The notes beneath the pieces were generated by a model that did no database searches, was not told the origin of the DNA, and worked only from the letters and a program-made list of their open reading frames with translations. Made by a program: the position numbers and the translations under genes. 64,000 nucleotides of DNA from Linepithema humile (Eukaryota; Arthropoda; Insecta; Hymenoptera; Formicidae). Positions 12,537 to 25,317 of this stretch are shown in pieces. Positions within the stretch are counted from its first letter, which is position 1; the number at the start of each line of letters is the position of its first letter. The stretch is taken from contig NC_090131.1 in assembly GCF_040581485.1 (NCBI RefSeq), positions 4,898,001-4,962,000 of the forward strand, in the 5' to 3' direction.

Positions 12537-15500
12537 TTATTCTAAACGATATCTCTTTTTACTTGGTTGCCTATCCTCTTCGTTAAAATCATCCCAATTG
12601 TATCTTTTATTCGATACATTTTTGGACGAACTGGTAGGCCCTCGTAATTGATTAGGACGCTGCTCTTCTTCATCGGATTCGTCTTCACTCTTAATGTGAT
12701 GAACCAGAGAACTTGTAGGTTCATTAAAATCAGACATTTTCACCGCGGTCATTCCGCTGTAAAACAAATAATTCGTTATTTCTAATTCTAATGTGATATA
12801 AAGAATCATATTTTTAAATAACGTACTTGTTTTTGCGATAAAGTTCATGAAATTTCTTATGATTATTCAAGTCGGCAAGCTTCTGTAGGAACTTTTCATC
12901 ATGGCTGATTATAATCAACTGGAAATTCTTTTGATGTCTTGATCGCAGTTCGACCACTCTGCAATATCAGCGTAACATTAATATTATTTATAATCGCTTA
13001 AATACAATTTTACATCGAAGATAAAAGTAAAAGCGTACTTAGTTAGCGTGTCTGCTAAGCTGTTCGCATTTTCTTCGTCCAAATTCGTGGTTGGTTCGTC
13101 TAATGCGAGAATACCACAATCCTTACAAAATGTTTCTGCCAAGGCAAGTCTTATAATTATTGACGCCAGCACCTATAAAAAATCGCGAGTTTTGAGTAAA
13201 CATAATGTGTTTCACTGATTACGAGTGTTAATTGTTCGACGCAAAATACTAATTACCTTCTGTCCAGCGCTGCAACGTCCTTTCATGTCCATTTTGCAGC
13301 CGTGTTTAGTTTGAATCAGCTTGTAATTGTAGCTTCTTCTACTGCTGCCTACACCCTCCGTAGGTTCCGTGCAGATTTCGATGCAGCTTGTATCTGTCCC
13401 TTTGTAAATGTGCTTCCACAGTTTCTTCATTATCTTGTTGACAGTCGACATGCGCTCCTCATGATAGTCGATCATCGCCGCGTCCAATACTTTGCTGTAG
13501 ATTTTCAGATTGGCTATAGCGTTTTCTTGAACCTAAGAAAAATATCCGAAATTACATGTTCGATCATTGCATAATACAACGGATATAAATATATATTATT
13601 TTGTATATGATTTTACTTCTAACTCGATGCATTTGTTGGTGTAATTTCGACGAGCTAATCGGTATTCCTCTTTTCGCAACTCCTGCGTGTATTGTTTTAT
13701 TACTCTTTCTAATTCTTCCTGATTTCCGAGTGCTACGTTTTTCTAAAATTACAATTAGACAATTTTGAATCAGTCAATATATTAATATAATTAAACAAAT
13801 TATAAAATATAAATATATCACTTACTTGGCGAAGCAACACCTGCCTCTCATTTTCTAACTGATCCCACTTCTTCGTCATCTCGTCGTAATTCATATTTTT
13901 CAGCTTTTCGCGTAATTTCTTGTATTGTTCCGTTAAAGCTTCTACCGTTTCTTTAATTTTACGCAACGTCATATTATCTAGCAGTTCTCTCCTTCCGATT
14001 TCTTGACAAGCGACGTCCTCCTTCAACTTGTTTATCGTTTGTTCAACATCTTTTCTCTTGTTCGTAAGATCTGTTAGCGAATCCTGATAAGACTTTATTT
14101 CACTCTCATATCTCGCGAGATTCGCGGTCACGTTGCTATTAACAAATGACTCAACATCGTCTATTATCTTATGCAATTCGGACAAGCGTCTAGTGCTTTC
14201 GGCCGTTGATTGTCTATCAACTTCCTGCTTTTGCCAGTTGTCCGCCTGTAATAAAAAAATTTCAATATCTATTCACAAGCTTTACATATTGTTGAATTAT
14301 AAAATGCGCGATACTTTCGTATTTATTTATAACAAATTATCTTATTTGAAAATATTATAAAAGACGAACCTTAGTTTTTTCCAGTTGATTAGTACCGGAA
14401 TCTAATTGATCCTCGGCATTCGCCAAATCTTCTCGTAACTTGTCGACCATTTCTATTACAGAAACTTCTCGCGTGAACAAGTCCTCTCGCTTGTCTTTCA
14501 AATGTTTTATCTTTTGCATATCTGATTGGATTTTTAATTGTTGTTCATGTAACTCATTATATGCTGCTCTAGCATCATGCAATCTGTCATTATGTTTGTT
14601 CAATTTAAGCTGTAGCGCTTCGATATGATTACGAGTTTCTCTAAGAGATGTTTTCAAAGAATCTCGCTGCGCTTGCGCTTCTTCTATGGTTCTTTCAGTT
14701 TTGACTCCTAGAAAAAAATATTTTTGTTAAAATACAGAAGATATTAATTAATAATGATAATGATAAATTATTACAATCGCCTATAATTAGCATTACCAGC
14801 ATTGTTCATTCGACTTTCGAGACTATCAACAATTTTCTTTAATTGTTGTATTTCATCTATGCATCGATCCCAAAATTTTATATCGCCAATCATATCTTTG
14901 TATAGCAATAACTTCTTCTCAGGCTCTTCCTTCGATGTTTCTAAACTTTTAGCGGCCGCTTTTGATTGCACTGTATTATTCTTTATTTTCTCTAATTTTT
15001 CCCTAATTGGAAAAAAATCAGAAATATATTAAAACTGTAACAAATTATAAATAAGATAGAAATAAAGTGTAAAAAATATATAATTAAATTAACTCACTTC
15101 AATTTTGTCAAATCGTGCTCTTCACACTGAATGATCTTTTCCACGATAGGTTTTAACTGCAACATATTGTCGTATTTTTCTTGTTGCTTCTTTAATTCCT
15201 CTTCACACTTCTTTAAACGATCCGGTTGATTACGAATTATATCACTTTCCATTTCCTTTATTAAATCAGCAGCTTTCTTTTGTTCCTCGAAATTTCTATG
15301 GCACAACGGGCAGCAGGGATCCTTTTCAGATAGTTTTTTAATATATTCTTTATAGGCTGTAGCTTGATAAGCATAAACGCCTCTCTTGTCCTGAAGATTC
15401 TTTACTATCTTTGACTGCATCAACAAAGTCTGGTTGAAATCTTTGTAATCGCACACTGTAGATATCTTCTCCTTATCACCTGAAAAGAAATTGCCAGAAC

Positions 15501-18500
15501 TTACACGATCAAAATTATCTTAAAAAATATAAAATTATAAAGAAAATGTGAGTATTCTTACGATGTAGTTCTATTGTTTTTCCATCAATGTCGGATTTTA
15601 CATGTCGCAGTGTTGTTTCCAAAGCAGTAGTTTTGCGTTCTTGTGCTTGAATCTCGCGTGTTAAAGTACTCGTTTCTTTTTCCTGAAATTTATAATTAAT
15701 AAGATTTTATAAGCATATAATACGTATTAAATAAAAAACCAATCACATACCAATTGCTGATGAACGCGTTCTAAAGTATTTTTCAATTTCGTTTCTGGTA
15801 ATTTTTGAATATTTAACAATGTCTTGATGCTATCTCCATGTTTGGTTTTCAAATTCTCCAATTCTTCTTCTTTAACTTGCAACGCTGACTTTTTTAACTC
15901 GAATTCCGCCGTTAATGAGCTTAATTTGTGCAAAGAAGAAATCTCATCATCGATTGCGCTTAAGCTCGCTTCAATCTTATCTCTGTTTTTTATTTTGTTT
16001 TCGACATCAGCTTTAACAGAATCGACATCTAACGCATTGCTAAGTTCATCAACTTTTTGTTTTGCTGCTTGTAGTTTTTGTTCGATAGACTCCAACTTAT
16101 TTCCCGCTGCATCAATCTAAAAAAATTAAAAATTATTGTCTTCATTAAAAACTAAATACTTTTATGTTAGAATTTTTTATGAGAATGTATTACCTGTGCT
16201 ATCTGACTTCGAACTGCAGCAATTTCATCTCTTATCTCTGTTGCTTCCTTCTCCTTGAGAACTTTTTCCGATTCTATCTTTGAATGGTTACTACGCAGCA
16301 CATCAACTTCCTTCTGCAATTCTCTTTCCTGTTTCAGCATGATCATTCTATTTTCCTCTACCTCTCGCTCCACCTCTCGCATCTTTTGTTCCAATCTTTT
16401 CGTACGAGCCTTCACCTCTGTATATAGAATTTTTGCAAGATTTGGTAAACAAAAATATTTGTTTAATATTGAAAAAGCAATGTGGTTACAAATTTTCAAA
16501 TACCTATTTCAGTGACGTCTGAACCAACTGTATCAAAATCCCATGCTTTTAGCGCATTATTTAACAATTGATTACGACGAACTATTCTTCTCTCCTGATC
16601 TTTTACTTGTTGCTTTAATGTACCTACGGTTTCTCTTCGTGTCGCTAAGATATTCGAGATCCTAGTTTCTTTTCCGCTAATACTTTTAATTTCAGCTTCA
16701 TTCTGAAAACAAACTGATGTGTAACGCGAATAATTAGAAAAATGATTACAAGCATATTTATTTATACCTCTGTTATTTCATCATTCTTCTGTTTTAATTT
16801 AGTAGCATAAGATTCTATGCGTGCATTTAACTCCTCTGTTGTTCCTTCAAAGATATTTTCTATAGTTTCTTTAAGCTTTTCATATCGTTCCTTATGCATG
16901 TTGTATTCCATTTTCTTTTTCTCTGTAAAAAATTTATGTAAAAAAAAAACACTTTATTTATAGTTTTATAAATTCCCACTTAACTTACCTTCCTCAGCCT
17001 GAACATTTTTATACTCTAAATGAAACTGTTGCACTTCTTCAATTTTCTGCTTCAAAGGCTCAAGCTGCTTATTAATATCATTAATCTTTTCCTTTGTAGT
17101 ATCCAATCTCTTCTTCTGATCCTCAAGTTTGGTTTCTTTGTCTTCTACTTCAGATACAAACACTTTGAAGGTCTGTTTCTCTGCATTCAAGCTTCGAATG
17201 TCGCCTTGTAAATCTTTATACAGCTTTGAAATATTCTCCAAGGCTTTATTGAATTTGCTACTATCAAAGATTTCATCAAATCTCTCTTTTAACGCCTTTC
17301 CTTGATCAAATGGCCAGTTAAGCTCATCTTGATGGCAAAATATAACATAATTTAGAATTGATTTTGAAACACCTAATGCTACACAGAGTTCCGCATCAAC
17401 ATCAGCGCATCGATTGGTTATTGATGCTTTCTGTTTTAGAAAATCAAAAGAATCAAATTAAATGAACTTAAAATATAAAAGCTACAAAATAGTATAGTAT
17501 ATTTACTTCTTTTTTATCTTTGCTAACTCTGGTTACAGTATTGTCAAGAGTCTTAAATTTTTTCCCTGCTTTTGATGATTCAATTGTTCGGGATACTGTG
17601 TAAGTATTTCCCGTGGCATCAACTATTTCTGCTTTAACGACACCTCTCACCTATCAATAGAGATAATGAGGCAATAAAAACAATACTATTAATAATCCAT
17701 CTCATAATTTTCAAAATTTATAAAATTGAATAAAAAGACTTGACAAATCATAAAATTATAAATTTAAAAAAATAATGTAAACTAATTATTAGGATATTTA
17801 TTAAGGATTTTGATTACACTTAAAAAATTGATATCTATTATTTCTTAAAAATCTTTTAGAAGTTTTAAATAAAGAAAAAGTGTGGAAAAATTCAAGAAAT
17901 ACTTAATAAAATATCAAATATAATAATGAAAGAACAAAAGAGTCAACGCTAGAATCAGTTGTGATGGTTAACGATATGTCGATTTTGTTTTGTAATTTTC
18001 CTGCACTTTATTAAATGTCTTATTATTTGATTATGAAATGCATATGGATTTGTCAGAAATTATATGAACTTTGAATTCTATATTTTGTAATTTATTTCAC
18101 ATTGAAGAAGGCCTAATAAAGGCAGAAACGTCTGTGTTTATGTCATTTTTTGTACATGTTTCGCATGTATATATAGCGATGATTCTTTTATCCTTTCATT
18201 ATTACGTTTGATATTATCCCTGGAGTCTTTAATTTTATTTTAATTTAATAAAATGACATAAATAATATTTGATATTTATAGAAATAATATATAATTATAA
18301 TAAATACAATATCAATCAGATTAATATAATTACAGTCACACACATACCGAGCCAGTTGTTGCCAATACAGGATCGTGTATAAAAGATTTTCCTTTGTCCG
18401 AACCCGGCGGATATTCGCCTGTAGTAGCATACTTCAATGCTTCGATAATCGTGGTCTTGCCGGTGCCATTTGGCCCAAGAATTAATGTCAATGGGCAGGA

Positions 18501-18578
18501 AAAACGTATTAACGAGTCCTCATTGTCATCGCCGAAATTGCGTATCCCTCGAAGGGACAATCGGCGTATTTTGGACAT
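12537..18578 (-). CDS. Rad50: DNA repair ATPase Rad50
   Basis: Rad50 is the SMC-like ATPase of the nuclear Mre11-Rad50-Nbs1 complex, which tethers and processes double-strand breaks and helps activate ATM. Seventeen exons join in frame to 1,371 residues: 18348-18578, 17507-17650, 16989-17430, 16768-16922, 16504-16702, 16194-16417, 15751-16116, 15562-15682, 15098-15479, 14797-15002, 14370-14707, 13826-14245, 13617-13742, 13257-13532, 13039-13172, 12827-12958, 12537-12756. Walker A GPNGTGKT is at about residues 35-42, followed by long heptad coiled coil, the zinc hook CPLC at about 684-687, a second coiled coil, the signature SAGQK at about 1206-1210, and Walker B ILALDEP with D-loop NLDEEN from about 1231. 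All catalytic motifs are intact. The C-terminus carries an acidic then basic tail ending KKRYRLE. Intron 1 holds a small transposon remnant. Confidence 0.96.
17909..18215. mobile_element. MITE-like element in Rad50 intron 1
   Basis: The ends form imperfect inverted repeats of about 40 bp. The left arm (about 17,909-17,950) contains AATATCAAATATAATAATG. The reverse complement of the right arm (about 18,175-18,215) contains AATATCAAACGTAATAATG, and both continue to a shared CGCT. The 307-bp body has no coding frame. It holds a short stem-loop at about 18,103-18,135 (GAAGAAGGCC, AT-rich loop, GGC, then GAAACG). No convincing target-site duplication was found, so the superfamily is not assigned. 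Confidence 0.6.
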
Positions 18579-19317
18579 TTTGTCTTATCTGAAAAAATGA
18601 CGCATAATGGTTAGTCACACTCATTGATGCGTAAATAGACCGGATTTGTACTATCAATATTGGCTGCGGTCCACTTGACGCTACAAATATTTCGAAACGT
18701 CCTTTTAATGAAGAGAGAAGGAGAGAAAGAACGTTTCGAAGCATTTGTAGCGTCAAGTAGACCACAGCCATTGTTGGATTTAACACTTCTTTACATTCTT
18801 TATTAATAGATGATATAATTATTTGTTTCTATGATAAGAATCAGTATTCTTTTATACTCAGTTAAATAACGAAACGATGACATGTAAAGATTAAAGAGAT
18901 ATACTTACAGGACGAATACTCGACAGGGTTTGCGGATACGTGATGATCAAAACGCGCCAAATCACTGAATGCACATGGGTGTACCAACTTGTAATAGCTG
19001 CGCAGAAGAATGACGACGGTTAAGCAAGATACACGTTGTCTCTATCGTTTGCCAACATGCGACGTCTAATAAGAAAATATGTTTTCTAGGGATTTTGTTT
19101 GACATCATATTTATTCCTAGAAAAGAAAATTTCTTATTCGACGATCAGATGTGCATTGAATGACGAAGGGAGTATGAATCTTGCATCATTGCGACGATAC
19201 GTCATTTCCGACCCGGCGTTCTCGGCATGCTCAGTCCGGTTCCATGTGTTTCGTTCTTCGTGATTATCTAAGTCTCGTGTTTCATCTAATAGACAAGGTT
19301 TAAACTATTTTGACAAA
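18579..19317. promoter_or_regulatory. Shared upstream region of Rad50 and Tim23
   Basis: This 739-bp gap separates two start codons facing away from each other, so it must hold both promoters and both 5' leaders. No TATA box at a convincing distance was seen. It contains a 40-bp-arm inverted repeat close to the Rad50 side. Rad50 serves in the nucleus and Tim23 in mitochondria, so the arrangement need not mean co-regulation. Confidence 0.5.
18661..18770. repeat. 40-bp-arm inverted repeat upstream of Rad50
   Basis: The left arm 18,661-18,700 (tggctgcggtccacttgacg...) pairs with 18,731-18,770 (...cgtcaagtagaccacagcca) with few mismatches, leaving a 30-base spacer of GA-rich sequence. Weaker complementarity continues about 10 bases beyond each arm. 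It is non-coding and looks like a small MITE or foldback insertion about 80 bp upstream of the Rad50 start, where it may be transcribed as 5' leader. Confidence 0.75.
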
Positions 19318-20588
19318 ATGATAGACTTTCGCACTAATCCGAAAAACAGTGACAGCGATAATGGAAATTACAGCAACACTAATATACCTGGTAAATAAGA
19401 AGATCTTGAATATTGCATAAGTATTTTGGCAAGCTCTCTACTAAATCTCTTTCAATCGCGGTCTTTTTAATTTTTTATAAATCTTACAAAATTACTTTGA
19501 ATATCATCGAATGGAGAACTGGAAATTGTGTGGTTATATAATTCCTAAAATTATGCTGTCATAAATGATTATTTCTTCATTTAATCATTTAAATTGGTGT
19601 CAAAGCATATTCTTAACCTAACCTTATTACATCAACGAATTTGTAACAATTTATTTTTTAATTTTGTATTTACTATTTAAAAATATTATAGAGATGTGAA
19701 ACAATAAAGGTATTAAAAGATGGAAATTTTTTTTAATTTGGAAAGTAATATAACTAATTTTTTGTAACATAAAAGACATATAAGACTAGTTAGTTATATA
19801 AACACATTATGAATAAATAAGTTTTACCTTATGTTATATTAAAATATTTTAATTTTTTTCAGTTACTTCACAACAAGGTTTAGCTCCACTTAGTCCATAC
19901 TTAAATTTTGATCCCTCGTATCTTCCTGTCAGTCAACCAGAATTTATATTCCCTGAGGGTGCTATGAAGCAAAGAGGCCGCTTTGAGTTAGCTTTTAGTC
20001 AAATTGGAGCAGCATGTATAGCCGGTGCAGGAATTGGCGGAACATCGGGTTTATACAGAGGCATCAAAGCAACGTCTATAGCTGGTGAAACTGGCAAACT
20101 AAGAAGAACACAGTAAGTCTTTATATATATATATATATATTTTTTTTTTTTTAATTTTTAACTTCTAATAAAATATATTTTATTTCTTCCTTCCAGATTG
20201 ATTAATCACATTATGAAGGGTGGTGCTAGTATGGCAAATTCGCTCGGGGTTATAACAATAATGTACACCTGTTCTGGAATTGCTCTGACTTGGCTCAGAG
20301 GCACGGACGATAGCTTTAACACAGTAGCCGCAGCTGCCACAAGTGCCGCAGTATTCAGATCACCTGGTATGCAACATGACACTTGCATTTATTATACTTA
20401 TTTTTAATTCCTTAATGAAATTAACAATATTTAGTAACGAGTTGTAATGATATTAAATTTTAGCTGGAGTTAGAAAAGCTGGCATTGCAGGCGCTCTTGC
20501 GGCGGGAGTTGCAGTAATATATTGCATGTGGAATAACGGAGGCTTGCGGTCATTGCAACGTGTGAATGGATGGAAACACCCTGCGTAA
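19318..20588 (+). CDS. Tim23: Mitochondrial import translocase subunit Tim23
   Basis: Tim23 forms the central channel subunit of the presequence translocase of the mitochondrial inner membrane. Exons 19318-19390, 19863-20112, 20197-20366 and 20464-20588 join to 205 residues. The hydrophilic N-terminus (about 65 residues, rich in Asn/Ser/Pro) is the intermembrane-space receptor part. It is followed by the Tim17/22/23 domain of four Gly/Ala-rich membrane segments, with GAACIAGAGIGGTSG in the first and AGIAGALAAGVAVIYCMW in the last. Length agrees with animal Tim23 (about 200-210). The stop TAA falls inside GCGTAAGA, which also fits a splice donor; splicing to a good acceptor at 20,674 would replace the end by 22 residues and stop at 20,744. 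Confidence 0.93.
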
Positions 20589-20846
20589 GAATGTGTATGT
20601 GTTTAGTAAAGAGTTTAGTCAAATTATATTTCTGTCAAATATTTTTACCATACATTTCATTGCTGTTTCTGCAGCAATTACGACAACGGCAATATTAAAG
20701 ATGTAAAGTTAAAAATTTTTCACAAATTGAATATTTATTTATAAATTTAGTTGGGATAAAAAGTGAATTATAAGTAATTTTAATTGAACAAATAATACGA
20801 TAATTATGTTATTTAGCAAATGTTATGATTTAGATTAAAATTATAC

Positions 20847-20852
20847 AATAAA
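20847..20852 (+). terminator. Poly(A) signal of Tim23
   Basis: An AATAAA hexamer lies about 260 bp after the main stop codon and about 100 bp after the alternative one, in AT-rich DNA that suits a 3' untranslated region. Confidence 0.55.
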
Positions 20853-23800
20853 GTATAGTTTGTAAAATGCCTTTTTATTAAATTTAAATAGATGATATAA
20901 TATAAAATTATAATTCTACAAAGAATACTAAGAATTTTATTTACTAGTAAAGCCAATGTCTTCCGTGTAAAATATATATGTATATATAGCTTGCGTGTAT
21001 TGTATTAAAATATTTTAAAGTAGTAAATAGTCTCAATCAAATTCTGGAAATCTTTTTATTGAAATAAATAAGAGTGTGCTGCGCGCACATGGAAGTAAAT
21101 TAAACTGTCGTTTAAGTTGAATAAAGTATTATTACTACTTAATAAAACTACAGTAAAAATTCTATATTTGCTCATAAAAATAAAAACATTTCCTTTTTTG
21201 TATTTAATTAACTAATGTCATATTTTGCTAAATAAATTACTTTCCAAAATAATAGAATTTCAATTTTCTTTTTTATTTTTATCGTGTTATAAATTAGTCA
21301 GAAATCAGTAATTAAGTAAATAGAAAAGAGATTGTAGATAGGAATTATAAAGAATTACGAATTTCTCTCTATATATAATACGGTTCATAAAGTTTTAAAA
21401 TTTAATGAATATTCTAATGCAATTTCTTTTCTTGCAGATTGATATGATATCAAATTGACATCTATATAACAAAGATATCTCCGATGCATTCTCATATCCT
21501 CATGTTATCTTGTACATAGAAAATCTCAGCGAAAGACACAAATAAATTATTGAGGAGATTAGGACCAAAGAAATTGAAAATAGCACTGTGTACATACGCA
21601 ACGTAAATAAACAGACTGATGTTACACATGCTTATATCTGCAAAATTAATTATTTCCTAGCAAAATTAATTATATCCTTTATTTAATTTTTTATTCCATT
21701 TATTTAATACGACACATTTATTAAACATAACTTTACCTGCAAATGCAAATATATATTATAATCTTACACTTTACAGTTTTCTGCGAGAATAACTGTCACT
21801 TCATTCTTTATACGGACAACGAAGGTTTGTAGACGCTTTAATCTTATCAAGGTTTATCTTACTATCAGGCTCTAGTACGTTACGGGAATGAAGTGTTCTA
21901 CCGATCAGAACATATTCGATCGTGTAGATGCATGTGTATTAATTCTGCAGTGATTATCATTTGTTTAAGAAGATAAGCGATATATCCGAATAAAATTATT
22001 TGAGAAATTTTTATTTATAGAACTGAAATAAGAATACGCAATACTCACATCGAACTTTAATTATACAAACGTAGTGAATGGATTTTTGTGAAGTGATATA
22101 TATGGATGCGAATTTATTGCACATTTTACAGGTGAGTCAACTAATACAATCGCAATAAGTATTTGTTCCTATTTAAATGAGATAGTCTTATCTGTTCAAG
22201 CAAATGTCGACAAATTGCATTTTTCAATTTCAATATGTAGGATGCCAATAACGTACGTTGGATTTTCTAAACAATTGTACAAAATGCGTGATTTATTTTA
22301 AATAAAGTTAGTCATTCAATTAATCGTTCAGTTAAATTAGTAATAGCAATTAAATCAGTTGCTTAATTAATTTACTTTTACAATTAAAATTTCTAAAAAA
22401 TTTCTACTGCGTACGAAAATATTTGTATTATTTACATTTGTATTATTTACATTTGTATTATTTACAATATACTTAAAATCTTCAAACAGATTAGGTATGA
22501 TTGCGCAACTAAGCGACAAAGACTTCATTTCCTCATTGACTCACGTGTGAAATTTATCTCAGATATTACTTCCAAGTATTAATCTACACAATTTATCACA
22601 CGAATATTGTCCACACTGGCTTTGATAGTGCTAAGAGAGAAAAATGTTTAAAAGATTACGAAGTTTAACCGGAAGTAGTTAATTATATCAAAATGAGTCA
22701 GAAAATTTCCAAAAAGGGCGCATATCTTGGTTCTTTAATCAGCTACACTGATAAAACTTCGGATCTGAATAAATTTATCGCATATTATGTTGCAATATTT
22801 GATATCATTAAAATACTCGTAATTCTGAAATAATTTTTTTTAAGATTTCTCCATTTTTTTCTTAAATTTAATTAAGGAATTAATTATCAATGAAGAATAT
22901 TCACTGCATATATGGAAACAGGTCGAGTTCGCATATGTAGAGTCAATATTTGTCCTGTAAGATTTACAAATGTTGTCAAACGTCACAAACCGCAGCCGCG
23001 AAAGAGAATATTTACGAAAATCTACGGCTTATTTAAACAAGACATGTGGGAACGTAATTCTTGTATACACAACGCGATATTACACGAAGCGCGAAAGACC
23101 AGCGTAAATCGTGGAATAGTTCCTTCGAATCTTCTAACATTAACGGACGAAACGATGTAAAATTGAGGATTAAAAATGAAAAGTACAATGTAGAATTAAA
23201 ATCTCAATCAGTGTTTTCTAGTTAAAATTCTGCATCTCTGTGCTTACAAACAGTTATCTTCATGTTATCAAACTCATTTAATAATATTTTGACGCGTTTA
23301 GTATTATCAAATGCATCAAATAAAAAATATTTTAAAACATAAAAACTTCTACATTAAACAACTTAATCTATTTAATAATTCTGTACATATTTTATGTTAT
23401 AACAAAAATTAATCGAATTTATTATTTCGTGAGACACAAAGAAGTGATTAAAAATTATATTTAATTACAGTATTTAATTAAAAAACCAGAATAAATTAAT
23501 AAGAATGATAAGATTAATATTTAATCCAAAAAGATTTTGCCAATAACTTCATAATTGTACATTGTTCCTCCAAAACTGCACGTGCGTATCGCTTCTTGCA
23601 CCGTCACCCAAATGTCAATATTTAATTGCCTAGAAAAAAACAGGTGAAGCCAATTAACTCTGATTAGCACCTCCGAGTTTCCCTCTAGCCCGGCTAATGT
23701 TAGAATAAAGAGAATTGTATTATCCCCGCCGATGCCAATCAACGTAAGTGCGGCCGACCTTTCAGTCAGCAAGTGATCTTCGATCCTTACAGATGAGCAT

Positions 23801-25317
23801 GCAAAGTAGCTCAAATTTGTCGCGAATGTCCTCATTTATACATTTCGCGATTCCGCCGTTTGTTTACGCTAAACTCAAATCTGACTAATGATCTGACGAA
23901 GTACACTTCCAAAGCTTTCGTCATCCGCTTATCATAACAGCTGGCGTAGAAAGTTACGAATGCGCTCGCTAAGTAAGGTGCTTCTTAGTTCAGTCTCGTA
24001 GCTCTTGCAGTGCATAACTCGTGCTTTTTTTCAGTGAGATCAATATCTTTTTTCCATCCAGCAGGCAAAATAATTTATTTTTAAGATAATTTAACGTGTT
24101 ACTATTTTAGACAGTTCCGACTTCGGGCTAGTTCTAAGAACGCCGATTTTAGTTTTTGTGTTCAACTGTGTTGATTCTTCGTTCCTTTTTAGATTCGTTA
24201 TATTCGTCGTAAATAGATAATGATGGATAACTCAATTAATTATTGATAAATATTAATCGACATTGTTAAATTCGGATTATCTTCTACTTGACGCTGAAAT
24301 TTCCACTGCAAAAATATTAACATTTTTTATAGAGAATACATTAATTTCAATAACAATTTATTATCCGTTAAATAAGAAACATATTGTACCTTAAATTGCA
24401 GAAAAGTGACAGATTATATAATTAATAGAAACAAACGAGACAAAATTAATTCAAAGAAAAAATTGATTTGTAAAAATTGCCTAGAGATGCATTTTTTGAC
24501 ATCGATTTAAACACGAAATATTATATTACGTTCCGTACACGTTATTTATAACGCTAATACAAATCAAATTTACGGTGAAGCCACAGCGTTTATGGTGGAC
24601 CTAGTTGAGCGCGCACACGAAATAGTCCAAATTGTAGGTCCATTTCGGTTCATTTCGCCGAAAATAGATCTATCGACGGTGCGTCGAATAAGAAGAAATG
24701 GCAGCTTTGCAAAAATATTTGTCTTCCAGAGCTGCCTCGTATGTTTCGGCATCCCACGCGAGAATCTTCGTGGTATTCTTTTTCTATCTACGCGCGGTTG
24801 GCAAATCACGATGTTTGTATAACGATTCCGAAGGATTAAAGAATCAATTAAATACAGTTAAACATAAAAGCGAGAATTAAAATCGACGTTTGCTAGAATG
24901 AAAAATTAAGATTTTTTTAAAGCCCGTTAAAATAATAATTAATATTAATTAATAAATAATACTTAATCGCACCACGACTTGAAATAAAAATTTACTTCGC
25001 TTCGGGAATTAATAGAAGTAATAAAACGATAAATTTAACTCTGGCAGCCCATAAACTTATAAAAAAAAATTGAACATAGATCAAGCTCATAAAATCCGTC
25101 TTAATTTTTCAGATGAACTCATCCTCATACGTCACAAGCTGTAGTCATTAAAAAATGAACGGAAAAAGAATACTTCTTTCACAAACATGAAATGAAGTCT
25201 GTGCCATTGTAACTTCGGCTATCGTTTCACGACGAGCAAGTATAAACGTGCATTGAGAACTCTTCTTTAATTAGCAGTTTGACTAGAAAAGAAAAGAGGC
25301 GTTGGTTAAACCGAATC
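20853..25317. other. Intergenic AT-rich DNA between Tim23 and the TMEM179-like gene
   Basis: No gene is supported. Short frames such as 22,912-23,160 (+), 23,521-23,835 (-) and 24,570-24,822 (both strands) have no family resemblance and no splice partners. The last few hundred bases presumably include the promoter and leader of the downstream membrane-protein gene. Confidence 0.55.
22421..22466. repeat. 15-bp minisatellite, three copies
   Basis: The unit atttgtattatttac is repeated three times in direct tandem with no visible divergence, in otherwise unique AT-rich DNA. Confidence 0.85.

Noticed and set aside
22081..22132. Possible upstream first exon (ATGGATGCGAATTTATTG... ending in a GTGAGT donor)
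   Set aside because: Ends in phase 0, which does not fit the phase-2 entry of TMEM179-like exon 2, and no other partner exon was found.
23521..23835. 104-codon minus-strand frame with ATG start
   Set aside because: No resemblance to a known family, no neighbouring exon and no repeat similarity; compatible with chance.
24570..24822. Overlapping frames of about 76-79 codons on both strands
   Set aside because: Both strands are equally open, with no motif. I briefly considered a transposon relic but saw no terminal repeats.
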